From contig JAAEAF010012626.1 in assembly GCA_011037195.1 (NCBI GenBank), forward strand, positions 62,001-126,000: 64,000 nucleotides of DNA, given 5' to 3'. Within the stretch, counting starts at the first letter, position 1, and each line of letters starts with the position of its first letter. The position numbers were made by a program, and so were the translations under genes. This DNA comes from Triatoma infestans (Eukaryota; Arthropoda; Insecta; Hemiptera; Reduviidae). This document shows, in pieces, positions 1 to 10,559 of this stretch. The notes under the pieces are model-generated. The model was not told the DNA's origin. It saw only the letters and a list, made by a program, of their open reading frames with translations, and did no database searches.

Positions 1-1296
1 TTCGTTGAAATAATAGTCTTCGTCTTTAATCACAAATCTGCCTCGACATTACATTTCTTTATGTGCTTAATTATCGTGTTTTTTTCTAAATAAACAGTTT
101 TGTAAATAAATCAAATTATAAAAAAAAAAATCCTATTATAGTTTAAGCAGATTAAGGTAATTACCTCAATGAGCGGTAATACAATAAAGTGAATAAATTT
201 TTTAGAGCTATAATTGATATTAAGTAATTTCATTCAATTTAGATTATCCTAATGTTATGAAATATCCCAAGTAATAATTAATAAGTTGAAGAAAATTTGC
301 CGATCAAACTATTGCTGACAGTGAGAGTCGGGTCAGTGTTACACACTAGAGTTTTCTTTTTCAGCGATGCTTCCCAATAGTCTTGTTGGAGTCCGTTATA
401 TCCGGAGTGGCAGGCCACATTTCTGGTTCTCTCTCTTCTAGACGTTCTTGTTGAATATTATATTATATATAATGAAATTCAATATTTTATTTAGATTAGG
501 AACTGAATAAAATAAAATACGTAAATGGTATATTTACCAAACCTCTATGTACCTATTTTAGTTATTAGTCCATTATTTAAGTAATTTTTTCGCTAAATAC
601 ATCAATTATTTCCTTAATTAATAAGGCACTGGTATTAGAAGAAAGTCGTGCCAATCACATAATTTTTTAAATATTTTATTTTGTGTTCACTGAACACAAC
701 CTTTCCCTTAGTTTGCCCAGTTTTTAACGCCAGTACTATTTCATTCTGGATTCGTGATAAAACTTTTATGTGGGTATAATCTTTTAAGTGTTTTAAATCC
801 ATCAATTGATTTTTGACCGACTTACAGAACGAAGTTACAACCCTTTTTCCATGAAACTGTATATATATTTTAAGTGGAACACAATAAATTTAAAGATAAA
901 TTATTAGCTTAGTTCATGTTAAATTTGTATTAAGATTGTGTTTTAGTTATAATTCTTAATGTAAAGAATGGTCTCTCTCTCTCTCATATGAGATATGGGT
1001 GAGACTACATTATTATTTTTCGTGTATTATATACTTTATTATCTTAAGATTTGAATCTATATTTACTTTTCACTTTTCTATGTTTTTGAACACGCTCCAT
1101 TTTTTTTTCTTCCTAAAGTAACCATAGAATCGTGCATAATCCATTAACTACATTCTTGAAGTTTCGTGATCATAACTGTATTTCATATATTATTTGTAAT
1201 GTAATAGTTTATCTTGAAGTATTTCCGAAACTACTAACATATAACTTATCGTGGACTGTAATGTGTGAGATATGAAGTGATTATTTAATTTATATT
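1..1296. other. AT-rich non-coding stretch
   Basis: No convincing coding sequence on either strand. It holds A/T tracts and a short (TC)n run near 971-985. A slightly GC-richer patch at about 330-430 matches nothing I recognise. It ends at the left copy of the target-site duplication of the LINE that follows. Confidence 0.6.
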
Positions 1297-1310
1297 AGTA
1301 TTTAATATTG
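1297..1310. repeat. Left target-site duplication of the Jockey-like LINE
   Basis: AGTATTTAATATTG is identical to 3745-3758, and the two copies exactly bound the inverted and direct halves of the element. A 14-bp duplication fits target-primed reverse transcription. Confidence 0.88.
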
Positions 1311-2370
1311 TTTTTCTAGTAATTTTCCTAGTATCGGAAGCAAACTAATTGGTCTGTAGGAAGTAGGCTCTGTGGGAGATTTGCCAGGTTTTGGTATCAT
1401 AGTTACTAAGGAATATTTCCAGATAAGAGGGAAATAAACAGTCCTTAGTGATGCATTAAATAGAAACGTGAGATACAGTATTGCTTTTTTTGCAATAGTT
1501 TAAGGATGTCTGCAGTAATGAGATCGTATCCCGGTGATTTCTTGTTTGACAAGTTCCTAATAGCATGTTGTACTTCTGCGGGTGTACAAGGTTTTGGTTG
1601 TAGTGAAAGTTGGAGTGGAGTTATGAGGCTGGAAAACTTGTTGGAGGTGGTGGGAGAAAAGTGAGGCTTTTTCTTCGTCAGTTGTTGTCCATTTTCCATT
1701 GTCGTTTCTTAAAGGTGATGTGACAGGTATGTAGTGTAAAATGCGTTTTGTTGTCCTCCATAAGCTGTAGTCTTTGGTGCTAAGGGATTGTAAATATTGT
1801 TCTTGCCTTTTAGAATTTAGGTCGCTTAGTTCAGTGTTAAGATGTCTTGTGTCTTGGTTGTAGTGCGCCCTGTGTGATGGTAGACGTGTGCGTTGCCACT
1901 ACTTTCTTAGACTCCGCTTTTCGCGCAACAATAGTCTAATATGGTGAGGTAAGCAAGTAGCTGTTCGTGGCTTGTGTTGATGATTGTATCTAGTTGCGAT
2001 TTATATATTGCTGTTTGGATTAGTGTTGTAAATGCTTTTACTACCTTGTCAAGTTCATCAGAACTCTTCAAGGAAATGTTTAAGTTAATTGTGGAGTTAA
2101 TTTTGTTTTGGAAATCTTTTACATCTAAGACACCCTCGATTAATCTAGGGTACTTTGTGTTTGCGTAAAGATTGAAATTAGAATGAGTAAGTAATACTGC
2201 AGAGTGATCAGAATCCAAGACGGGAAGTGTTTGGATAGTTAGATTATGTGTGTTCATACCTTTGATTAAGAAAAAGTCTAAGACATCAAGAATTCTGTGA
2301 TGATCAACTGGCCAATGTGTGGGGGAGGAAGGTGCAATTGGAATTAGGTTGTGTTTATGTATAATGTATA
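1311..2370 (-). pseudogene. Jockey-like ORF2, endonuclease end to early reverse transcriptase (inverted part)
   Basis: Read on the minus strand, the frame spanning about 2340-1907 has the end of the apurinic-like endonuclease: the WPVDHHRILDVLDFFLIKG stretch followed by DSDHSAVLL, the SDH motif that closes this domain. After a short linker, 1699-1445 encodes the start of the reverse transcriptase: EVQHAIRNL, then NKKSPGYDLITADILKLL, typical of Jockey-clade enzymes. Decayed traces of the next reverse transcriptase block lie at 1440-1320. Frameshifts separate these blocks. In a whole element this part would come directly before the plus-strand half that starts near 2370. Confidence 0.85.
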
Positions 2371-3484
2371 ATATTCGACCTGGCAACTCATAAAACGACT
2401 TACACACTATACAGACCGTATCATACCACAGCATCAATTTGGCTTCAGACAACAGCACTCTACTATTCATCAAATACAAAGAGTCACAACACACATTGCT
2501 AACGCTCTCGAATCCAAACAGATATGTACAGGCATTTTCCTAAATGTTTCACAAGCCTTCGATAAAGTATGGCACCCAGGATTGCTCGTCAAACTAAAGA
2601 GAATTCTACCTTTCACTTATTCGCTTTTGCTAAAATCTTATCTTGAGGACAGATTCTTCAGTGTTAGGGTAAATACAGTTATCTCCGACATTCATACCAT
2701 TGAGGCTGGAGTCCCGCAGGGTAGTGTTCTGGGGCCACTACTATACAATATTTACACATACGACATACCTGAACATCCGAATATTGTTACTGCGACCTAT
2801 GCGGATGACACAGCACTACTTGTTACCAACACAGACATAATAACCAACAAATTAATATTGGAGCAGCATTTGACTAACTTGTATAACTGGAACATCACAA
2901 GGAAAAGTAAACTCAATATAAACAAAACAAAAACAGTACATTTTACTCTAAAAAAGACGGAAGATATATCTGTGAAATATGATAACGAACCATTACCGTT
3001 AAGTAACTCAGTAAAATATTTAGGGATGCACTTGGACAAACGACTAACTTGGACCACACATGTAAAAACTAAAAGACTTGAACTTAATTTACGTTTCTAA
3101 CAGTTATACAGATTACTAAAGACAAAATCCACATTAAACATAAACAACAAACTCCTAATTTACAAGACTCTATTGAAACCAATTTGGACATACGGACTTC
3201 AGCTTTGGGGAGCGGCTAAACAGACACATTTGAAAAAAATTCAGACATTCCAATCTCGCACACTGCGGACTATACTTTCATCTCCTTTCTATGTTACAAA
3301 CGAAACAATACATAAAGACACAAACACTGAAACAGTACAACAAGCAGCACATCGACTGTACACTAAGTATCATGTCAAACTGAACGGTCATACAAATCTT
3401 CTCATCAACAATTTACAAACAACTCTAGTTCCAGAAAGAAGACTAAAACGGAGATGGCCACAAGACTTGTTACATCCACCGTAG
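2371..3484 (+). pseudogene. Jockey-like ORF2, reverse transcriptase core to C-terminus
   Basis: The plus-strand reading shows the reverse transcriptase blocks in order: QHQFGFRQ (about 2430-2460), FLNVSQAFDKVWHPG (about 2537-2580), AGVPQGSVLGPLLYN (about 2707-2750), TYADDTALL (2794-2821) and VKYLGMHLDKRLTW (about 3011-3052). After an in-frame TAA at 3098-3100 the same frame continues with IYKTLLKPIWTYGLQLWG, the usual region after the polymerase thumb, and ends at 3484. Two defects are visible: the stop, and the first metal-binding Asp of the A motif (FLDV in relatives) is Asn (codon 2543-2545). The YADD pair is intact. The copy is therefore inactive. Confidence 0.9.
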
Positions 3485-3744
3485 ACAAACTTCATACTGA
3501 CTGACAGACCTCACTGAACGACATTATGAACTAGCATAATTACATTCACACCCATACATTCATTTCACTTCACATTTCATTTATTCACTTCATAAACAAA
3601 TCACTCCAACAGGGCCATCATTGGATGGGGTACCTGCACACGTTCTACACGTCAGTACATTATCATACAGGCAACAGCATTACAGGCAAAACACATTTTG
3701 TGTTGGTACTGTATTACAAAAATTAAATTAGAAAAAAAAAGAAA

Positions 3745-3758
3745 AGTATTTAATATTG
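3745..3758. repeat. Right target-site duplication of the Jockey-like LINE
   Basis: Perfect 14-bp copy of 1297-1310, immediately after the A-rich 3' end of the LINE. Confidence 0.88.
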
Positions 3759-4139
3759 AATTAATTATTAATTCTGAAAGATTAGTTGGTGAAATAAGCA
3801 ACAAAAATCAGTAATAAAATTTGTTATGGTGAAATAAAGTTTTAAGAAAATTTTCCGAATAAAAGTTTTCCCATAGAGGGGACTTCTTCAGAGATGCGTT
3901 TATTGCAGCCTAACAGTATGAAAAGATACATATACTGACTTCGCCAACATGTGACGCATACATGTGGCAATTGCAAAGTAGATGATTTCTGCAACTATTT
4001 TGGGTCCCTTTTTTTTTTTGGTATCTTGGGAAACCAAACTTTCTGTTCTCACCCGACACACAGACTTTTACTCGAACATACAAATCGTAAACTTTTAAAG
4101 ATGACAACATTTTGTGTACAAAATAATCACGTATGCAAT
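3759..4139. other. Non-coding stretch with one CTGAAGA stem-loop motif
   Basis: No gene recognised. On the minus strand 3891-3865 reads CTGAAGA, AG, TCCC, a 6-base loop, GGGA, AAAC. This is the same stem-loop layout found in the palindromic repeats further along. The rest is A/T-rich. Confidence 0.5.
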
Positions 4140-4560
4140 TGAGCGTGGATGTTATCCGGGGAGGTTGAGCGAACTCTAAAGGTTTGGTAGAGGAAGTTCC
4201 TCAGGAAGATTTATCCTCTGGGTAGGATAATAAGCAGTGAAGGAACTGATTGGGTGGAGGTTTAGGTCGAATGCGAAATTGAGGGACATCTGTACTAGGG
4301 ATCAGACCTTGTGGCCTTTATTAAAAAAGACGCTTTTTGGTTGAGGTGGTTGAGTCATGTGGAGCAAATGGAGGCAGAGTGATTGCCTTGGAGGGTGCTT
4401 TATGGCACTCCTGGGGGAACGATGTCTCCGAGGAATACTTCGTTTTAGGTCGATCGACATCGGGGCAGATCTGAGAAGAGTAAAATGCATAGATGGCGCT
4501 CTATAGGCTGGCGATCCTGATTGTTGGAGAAAACTGTTGTTTGAAGCCTAGATCTTTTCA
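4140..4560 (+). pseudogene. LINE ORF2 C-terminal fragment
   Basis: A GC-richer block that translates, across frameshifts and stops, to the C-terminal signature of LINE reverse transcriptase proteins: RWLSHVEQMEAE (family pattern RWxGHVxRM), a stop, then LPWRVLYGTPGG, then a basic stretch and a late Trp-rich part (about 4340-4530). Upstream (4140-4290) the composition is similar but the translation is too decayed to align by eye. The family differs from the Jockey-like copy next door. The 5' part is missing, as is usual for truncated LINE copies. Confidence 0.55.
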
Positions 4561-4772
4561 GGACTATAGCGTCCTAGAGGAAGCAACAAAAAAAGTACCG
4601 TACTTTTTTTAGACGCAGTAGTGGCACCTGATACAACTAATGATACCTAATGGTATGCTGTGGACCGCTTGGGGGTACGCAAAAATTATGTTGTTAATGG
4701 GGAAAACGGGAAAAAAGGGTTTATTTTACACCCGCTCATTTACAGAGAGCTATATTTCAAAATTTAGAGATA

Positions 4773-4964
4773 AGCGGCCTCTACACGGTCAATAATATTG
4801 TCAATATCAGTATTGACAATATAACCATCAATACTCGTGCTAACCAATCACAATACTTCATTACCTTACACGATCAATATTATTGAAGTAACGAAGTTTG
4901 TGATTGGTTAGCACGAGTATTGATGGTTATATTGTCAAATATTATTGACCGTGTAGAGGCCGCT
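4773..4964. mobile_element. 192-bp palindromic MITE
   Basis: The two halves are inverted copies of each other. The ends are AGCGGCCTCTACACGGTC and its reverse complement, each continuing into AATAATATTG-like sequence; the centre is a short unpaired stretch near 4865. The element is flanked on both sides by ATA, a possible 3-bp target duplication, though the flanks are AT-rich so this could be chance. There is no coding capacity. Its small size, near-complete palindrome and lack of ORF fit a non-autonomous DNA transposon; I cannot name the superfamily from the ends. Confidence 0.75.
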
Positions 4965-6984
4965 ATATATTAACAACAAAACTTATCTACAAAAATATTT
5001 TTTGAATAAAGTTAATAATGAGAACATTGTATTGTTGTACAAATTCTAGTTATATCTGTCTCCGTTTGAACCTGATTTTAAAAACTAGCATCCATGAAAC
5101 AAGTTCAAGGATTACATTGAAATAATTATTAGGAACCACATTGGACCAATTTGTATACAAGATGAATAACTGTTATTTTAATGTTGATAAATAATATTAT
5201 TGTACTTTCATTAAAAACTTAATGAAGGTAACATTTTTTTAAAATATTATTTTCTACTGGTAAAAATAACTTGTAAAATAGATTCATTTGATTATTTAAT
5301 TAATAATTTTTTTAGGGCTAAGTGGTGGTAAGGGAAAGGGGGTATCATACATGAAAAGTCTAATCAAGGGGTAAAAAAGGTTGGAAAACACAGCTTTAGA
5401 TGAAAGCTAAACATTGCAACTTCCCCCAGAACCTACTGCTAAAATCAATTTTCCTAGAAAAATTTGCTAAATAAAATTGGTAATCTACTGTCTAGTTAGT
5501 GAGTGATGTTTGAGGGGGGGGGGAATACTGTTTACACGGAGTTTCACCGAACAATCATATCAGATCTTAAGATATTTATATGAAGATATTGAATATACCA
5601 TCTATAGGTATGTACTTAAACTGAATATATTTTTTTTCGTATTCAAGAAACCGCTAGACTTATAAATACATGTCTCTAGAAATCTAGACTCAAATAGAAA
5701 AATTGACAGGCGCCATATTTTATTAAATATTATTTTTTTAACAAATAAATACATTAAGGATCATCCAAATAGAAATCAACCTTAGCTGATAAAATGTACC
5801 TTAGTTTACCGGTTGTTATGTTGAAAATGGTGTTTAGTTATGTTCTACAAAAATATATACAACATAAGAAGGATAGAGTGCTGCAAGAAGTTATAGAGCC
5901 AACAGTTGAAAAGCTGTCTCTCTCAGGACTATTTATAACTAATAATGATTATTATTATTACTTTCAAAACGGTCCTATGTCTATTAACTGTTAAGTTTGG
6001 ATATGATAGTATTGTTTGAACTTTGTATTTAGCACTTTATTATATGACCTCTCTCTCTCTCTCTCTCTTGTACTGAGAATGAACATTAGATATGTATGTA
6101 AATTTCTATAGCTGACAAACTGTTATGTATGTAGTGACACCTCTTTATATCCATTAATAATATAGTTGATTTATGGCCGGTTTATACCTTTCTCTTATGT
6201 TACTTAGTTTTAGTAAAGAGAAATCTCTAATGGCTGGGGGGTAAAGTTTACGAAGAGAACTGGAGGTTATACCCAGCTTAGTGTTTTTAATCCTGGATCG
6301 TTTTGGAAAAAAAAACAAGAAAAGAATTATGGTTTTAGTTCTAATTAAGTTTTGACTCTGTTTTCAAAATATCACACAAGTTGGATTTATTCACTTCCTT
6401 AGGCATAGTTTTTATTTTTTGAATACACCTTTATTTTTATTTTTTCTTGAAAAAATAAATAATTACGCCCATAAATTATTAGGTTTTTAACTTTCCTCTG
6501 TATAGAACATATTTTAACATAAATTTATATTCTTTAGATATCCCAAGATTTAAGCCTTGCTTATAAATAAAAAAGAAATTTTTTGGCATAAAAAAATTCA
6601 AATTTAGCTCAAAACTGTAACGTACAATTTAATTTAAATATAAATAATTACTCTGATAAGGACATAAGAAAAACATAGTCTTAATGCGATCAGAAAGTCC
6701 CTGCAAGATCAAATTTACAGCCAGTTTTATGCAAGAAGTAAACCGAATAATTCATCTGGATTTTACAAACATTTGCAGTATAATTTACAAGATAAATCTT
6801 ATCTGTATCAGCAACGCTTTCAGACTGCAACATGGATTTTTCTGCTTAGAGAGGATCTTAGGTTAGAAATAGTTTTGTCCATAAGGTGGTCTTGCGCGAC
6901 TGGTGCCGCAATCAGCTAGTTCTCCTAACACCGAGCCAGGTTCTTGAAATGTCTACATTTTTGCAGGCCTGGCCTTCTAAATCC
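4965..6984. other. Non-coding, A/T-rich stretch
   Basis: Nothing coding that I can support. There is a G-run at about 5513-5522 and a (CT)n microsatellite at about 6050-6069. The frame at 5794-5994 has ordinary AT-rich composition and no motif. A patch at 6170-6290 is slightly GC-richer but unrecognised. Confidence 0.55.
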
Positions 6985-6997
6985 CTATTTCGTTCTT

Positions 6998-7242
6998 TTT
7001 TTTTTTTTTTTTTTTGTTTTAAAAGGCGGCTCAACATCTGTGTTCATTTGCGCCGGATCCTTTCTCAGTGCACTGCCGGCCTCCGGACAGTGTCTCCCGT
7101 TACAGACAACACTGTCCATCACCGGGCAGTGAGCTGTAGGGGCTCCTAGGAAGAGAAAATCTAAGGGTAGCACGGCTGGATTTGAACCCGTGATCTCCGC
7201 GTTGCTAGTCCAGCGCGCTACCACTGAGCTAATCCCTTCCCT
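6998..7242 (-). mobile_element. tRNA-derived SINE, full-length copy with 13-bp target duplication
   Basis: On the minus strand the element starts at about 7242 with a tRNA-like head: TTAGCTCAGTGGTAGCGCG (A box) and GGGTTCAAATCC (B box). Then comes a non-tRNA body with CCTAGGAGCCCCTACAGCTC, the GTGATGGACAGTG and CGGAGGCCGGCAGTGC segments, and a 3' end GCCGCCTTTTAAAAC running into an A tract (T run at 6998-7016 on the plus strand). CTATTTCGTTCTT is repeated at 6985-6997 and 7243-7255. The head would be an internal RNA polymerase III promoter. This is the best-preserved member of a family with at least seven copies or fragments here. Confidence 0.9.
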
Positions 7243-7255
7243 CTATTTCGTTCTT

Positions 7256-7744
7256 CCCTATTATGTATTCCTTCTTAGAAAAATTGATACTCTTGGCCAA
7301 TTGGGGCTTCTGATACCCAAAAATTGAAGCTTCAGTTTTAGAATAAGGAATTTATATCGTATAAAATTGGTCTACAATCGCCTGAACATTTACGAAAAAG
7401 AGGGTGTGACGTGACTATCCTCAATGGGAAGACCAATTCATCGGCACTTCTGTAGCCAGTCGTGTGTGAGCCTGGAAAGATATATTTTTAATAATGAAGA
7501 AGCATCCCTGTTTAAGGCCTTTGGAGGCTGCGAAAGATATTCACAAACTATGGCCTAGTTCCTGTATTCATTGCCCTCTTCATTCTTCCATAAGAGTTAA
7601 GTGGACCACTTCAATAAGGCTGTCTTCAATGTTGTTGAGAGACGTCCGGACTTTACTTTCTGGCACACTATCATAGTTTTTTTCCAGGTATATAAAAAGG
7701 TAGCTACATTATACCGTTCTAAACCTAATAAAATGTATGACCGA
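7256..7744. other. Non-coding stretch before the 3.7-kb element
   Basis: No motif-bearing frame on either strand. Short ORFs at 7494-7676 and on the minus strand run into the inverted-repeat element and show no recognisable family. Confidence 0.5.
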
Positions 7745-8502
7745 AGTAGATAGGATTGACGGGTTCTAGGCCACTTTTCTGCACTCATGGCGGCCTCCCC
7801 CTCACCCACCACAGTTCCACCACCAACCTCTCCTGTCGACGAAGAGGTATTAAAAATTAATTTTATTTTGCTGAGGTCAGCAAAAGCGATCTCGCAACTA
7901 GTTTTCTTTAGATCCTTATACCTCACCCACATACTTCTCCCTCATTTCTCTCACTTCTTTCCCTATATATACATATATATTTATATATATATATATACAC
8001 ATGGACTTAAAGAGAGGCTTTGCCCCTCATACCCCAGGCCAGGGTTCATTAACCTTTGCATCTGTATTTTTCCATTCGTACAAACGTTTATTAACCTCAA
8101 TGTGTGCACAATGTTTGCAATGTACTTCCTGATTATATTTATTTATTTATTTTTTTACACTAAGTCTTAAAGAGAGAAACCCTCCACGCCCTCTCTTTAT
8201 TTATGATAAAACTATTTTTATCGATCAAGTATATTACCAACACATACATCCAATCCAATATAGTGATTCCTGAAACAGATTCATATGTAAGTTTTTTTTT
8301 GGTAAACACTAAACTAAAACTAATCTATGCCTCCTTCTTATATAACTTACTTATTTAAGATAAATCTATTTTTATCGAAGAAACGGGGGTCGCTATGCTT
8401 TCAGCTATCATAGTTTCAGCTACCTTGGTGGAGGGGATACGTAGAAAAAAACAACTTTTATTTATTTATTTTTTTTTTGTTGTTAATAATATAAAACATA
8501 AT

Positions 8503-8874
8503 TTACACACAAAACACAATCCTTTCTTTATGTTTGCTTAAAGTAGTTTTAAGTCTATCCAATTTAATTTTTATTTTATAATTTAAATCTACATTTCCAC
8601 ATTCTATTTGTTTTACTAACCAATAATTGGATATGTACAATGTCCCGATATTTTCGAATTGTAGTATATATCGGATTTTATTTCTATGAGTAATTAGTTT
8701 AAGGCCTATAATTACTAATTCTGTTCCTTCTGACAATTCTTCTAGCCGGTTGCACTCAGAAACATTAACACGACCTTTTATTTCTTGCATAGTAATATCG
8801 TTAAACTTCTCCATGTCCTCTTGTGTAAAGGCGGTATCTAGCATATTTTTCCATATATCTGCGTAAAATTCCAT
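8503..8874 (-). CDS. Uncharacterised protein of the 3.7-kb element, left-arm copy (123 aa)
   Basis: Function not recognised. From about residue 12 to the end it is nearly identical to the C-terminal two thirds of the plus-strand ORF at 10560-11030, because the two lie in the paired arms. Visible pieces are NMLDTAFTQEDMEKFNDIT, then KGRVNVSECNRLEELSEG, an apparently beta-rich middle (TELVIIGLKLITHR, IRYILQFENIGTLYIS) and a basic C-terminus ending KERIVFCV. No signal peptide, membrane segment or catalytic motif is obvious. The beta-rich centre with aromatic and basic residues could be a small nucleic-acid-binding fold, but that is a guess. The frame stays open upstream of the Met without matching the other copy, so this N-terminus is probably rearranged. 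It lies 51 bp downstream of the 163-aa ORF on the same strand. Confidence 0.5.
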   Translation of the reverse strand: MEFYADIWKNMLDTAFTQEDMEKFNDITMQEIKGRVNVSECNRLEELSEGTELVIIGLKLITHRNKIRYILQFENIGTLYISNYWLVKQIECGNVDLNYKIKIKLDRLKTTLSKHKERIVFCV

Positions 8875-8925
8875 CTTCTCTATATTGGCAAACGAGTGCC
8901 TTTGTAAGTTGCTACACCATTTGTT

Positions 8926-9417
8926 CTAAATGTTAAAAAATGGTTTCTCGGTGGGCGAGGAAATTATATCCAACCTATTTTTTGGTATTATAATGTAACC
9001 ATCTTCTTTAAGTTTTTCTTTATTAGAATAGGCACTTATAAATATATTTTTGGTCCCCTTTTCTTCTTTCCCTGCAAGGACTCCAACATATGTAAAAGTT
9101 CCTTTATTGTTTACGGTAAACGCAGAAACATTGTACCCACCAGTTGTGTCCAAACTCTTCCAGTGTGTTTTAAAGTGGTTTATTAACCTATTTTTAAATT
9201 CGGTCAACTCGTTTTTCTTCTCCACCAGTTGCTTGTATTCCTCTTTAAGAGCTGTAGTTTTCTGTATATAGTCTTCTTTTTTCTTTTTAAATCCACCTCT
9301 TCTAGTTCTAGCTGCCGTTTCTTTGCATATAGTACATACATTAGAGATGGGGGTTCTATTTCTTTTACTGTATATGGCAAAAGCCTGTTGATATGTTAAC
9401 TCTCTTCCGTAAGACAT
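8926..9417 (-). CDS. Uncharacterised basic protein of the 3.7-kb element (163 aa)
   Basis: Function not recognised. The N-terminus has CTIC (residues 28-31), followed by an Arg/Lys-rich tract (RTRRGGFKKKK, about 37-47) and a charged, helical, probably coiled-coil stretch (about 48-80). The second half is mixed alpha/beta with GTFTYVGVLAGKEEKGTKN and ends FFNI. A single CxxC pair is not enough to claim a zinc finger. The ATG at 9417 lies inside the 3' end of the upstream minus-strand frame, so the two overlap. The unbroken frame, with normal amino-acid variety unlike the surrounding AT-rich chance frames, suggests it was recently under selection or is a young insertion. Confidence 0.5.
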   Translation of the reverse strand: MSYGRELTYQQAFAIYSKRNRTPISNVCTICKETAARTRRGGFKKKKEDYIQKTTALKEEYKQLVEKKNELTEFKNRLINHFKTHWKSLDTTGGYNVSAFTVNNKGTFTYVGVLAGKEEKGTKNIFISAYSNKEKLKEDGYIIIPKNRLDIISSPTEKPFFNI

Positions 9418-9643
9418 GAGGAATTATATTATTTGTAGAGACCAGTCCTGCTTTTTCGATATCTATACTTTCTGGTATGGTAGAAAACAGTGTTCCAGTT
9501 TTTCAGAAATACGTTTCCCCAACTTTAATGTAACATTTTTGCACAATGTGTACAATATCTTTGTTTACACAATCTTCTACAACCTCAATATAATTAATTG
9601 GTAGAGAGTTAAAACTAAATGCCGAAGCAACATAATTTATCAT
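9355..9643 (-). pseudogene. Small ORF of the 3.7-kb element interrupted by TGA
   Basis: A frame starting at ATG 9643 begins MINYVASAFSFNSLPINYI, runs 46 codons to an in-frame TGA at 9505-9503, and then continues in the same frame for roughly another 48 codons (KTGTLFSTIPESIDIEKAG and on) before stopping near 9355. Composition is protein-like on both sides of the TGA, so one mutated codon in an originally longer ORF is the simplest reading. It overlaps the start of the 163-aa ORF in another frame. I do not recognise the family. Confidence 0.35.
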
Positions 9644-10559
9644 TTTTTCCCTGTTCTTGGTATTTTCTGGTAGGTTTAACTGTATACCTCAACATTCATG
9701 TGTTCTTATTCACCCAATATACATACTGTAAGAAATTATTAAATACAAGATAACAACTGTTTTGTAGAGTCTGTTAGCCTTGTCCACATCTTTGCAAAAG
9801 AAACAGAATATATTGGAGCTTGACGGAAATAACGTTGTTCCACATCATTTTCTTTAAATACACATTACACAATCATTTGTAATTAGGTGTTAATTGGTCG
9901 CCGGAAGAGACAACAGTAACAGTAAAACGTTTTCTCCAATTACTGTTTCGACACCTTTAGCCATCTTGGTTCTTGCTTTCTAGTAAAAAAGGTAGTTTAG
10001 CTTTAACACCATGTCTCGCAGAAACAAATTTACCGAATTTCCCTCGGAGATAACTGTTAAAAGAGCCACAAATTTCCTTCTTAACAATTAGGTTTTTTTT
10101 CCCCATTGCAGTTTCCAAAGCACATATTTTAAAAGCATTATGTTGTCGCCAATCTCCTATAATTGGAACAATTTATTAGATTACACCTTCTAGTAACTGC
10201 TCACCCTTTTATAATTAAACAAGAATATTTGTAATTAAGGGTCCAAAATTTGGAGAGAAAACAGTTTTTACGTTACTGTTGTCTCTTCCGGCGACCGATT
10301 AACACCTAATTACAAATGATTGGTGTAATGTTATTTAAAGAAATTGAGAAAGTTCGGCTATTCTCGGCTATAGTTCGGCTATCAGCAAGTGTTTTGTGTA
10401 ATAGATATACATTAAATCTAATAAATTTTATTAAATTCTAAATAAATCTAAATAAATTAAATTTTTAAATATTCCGGATACGAGATTAAAAGAAACATTT
10501 TCTTCTACTTCTGCCAAAGAACATGGTATTACAAGGCTAGAAGCTACAATTTATAACTA

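Larger units (their letters stand above)
1311..3744 (+). mobile_element. Jockey-like LINE with inverted 5' part (twin priming)
   Basis: This is one non-LTR retrotransposon insertion in two pieces of opposite orientation. From about 2370 to 3744 the plus strand carries the 3' half: middle of the reverse transcriptase, the rest of ORF2, a 3' tail and an A-rich end (3722-3744). From about 2370 back to 1311 the minus strand carries the preceding part of ORF2: end of the endonuclease, linker and first part of the reverse transcriptase. The minus piece stops in the reverse transcriptase close to where the plus piece resumes, which is the order expected from twin priming. The 14-bp sequence AGTATTTAATATTG occurs exactly at 1297-1310 and 3745-3758, so both pieces came in together. 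The copy is 5'-truncated and dead. Confidence 0.9.

Noticed and set aside
7137..7232. tRNA-like sequence that might be called a tRNA gene
   Set aside because: Anticodon stem does not pair, and the head is fused to the SINE body with an A tail and target duplication.
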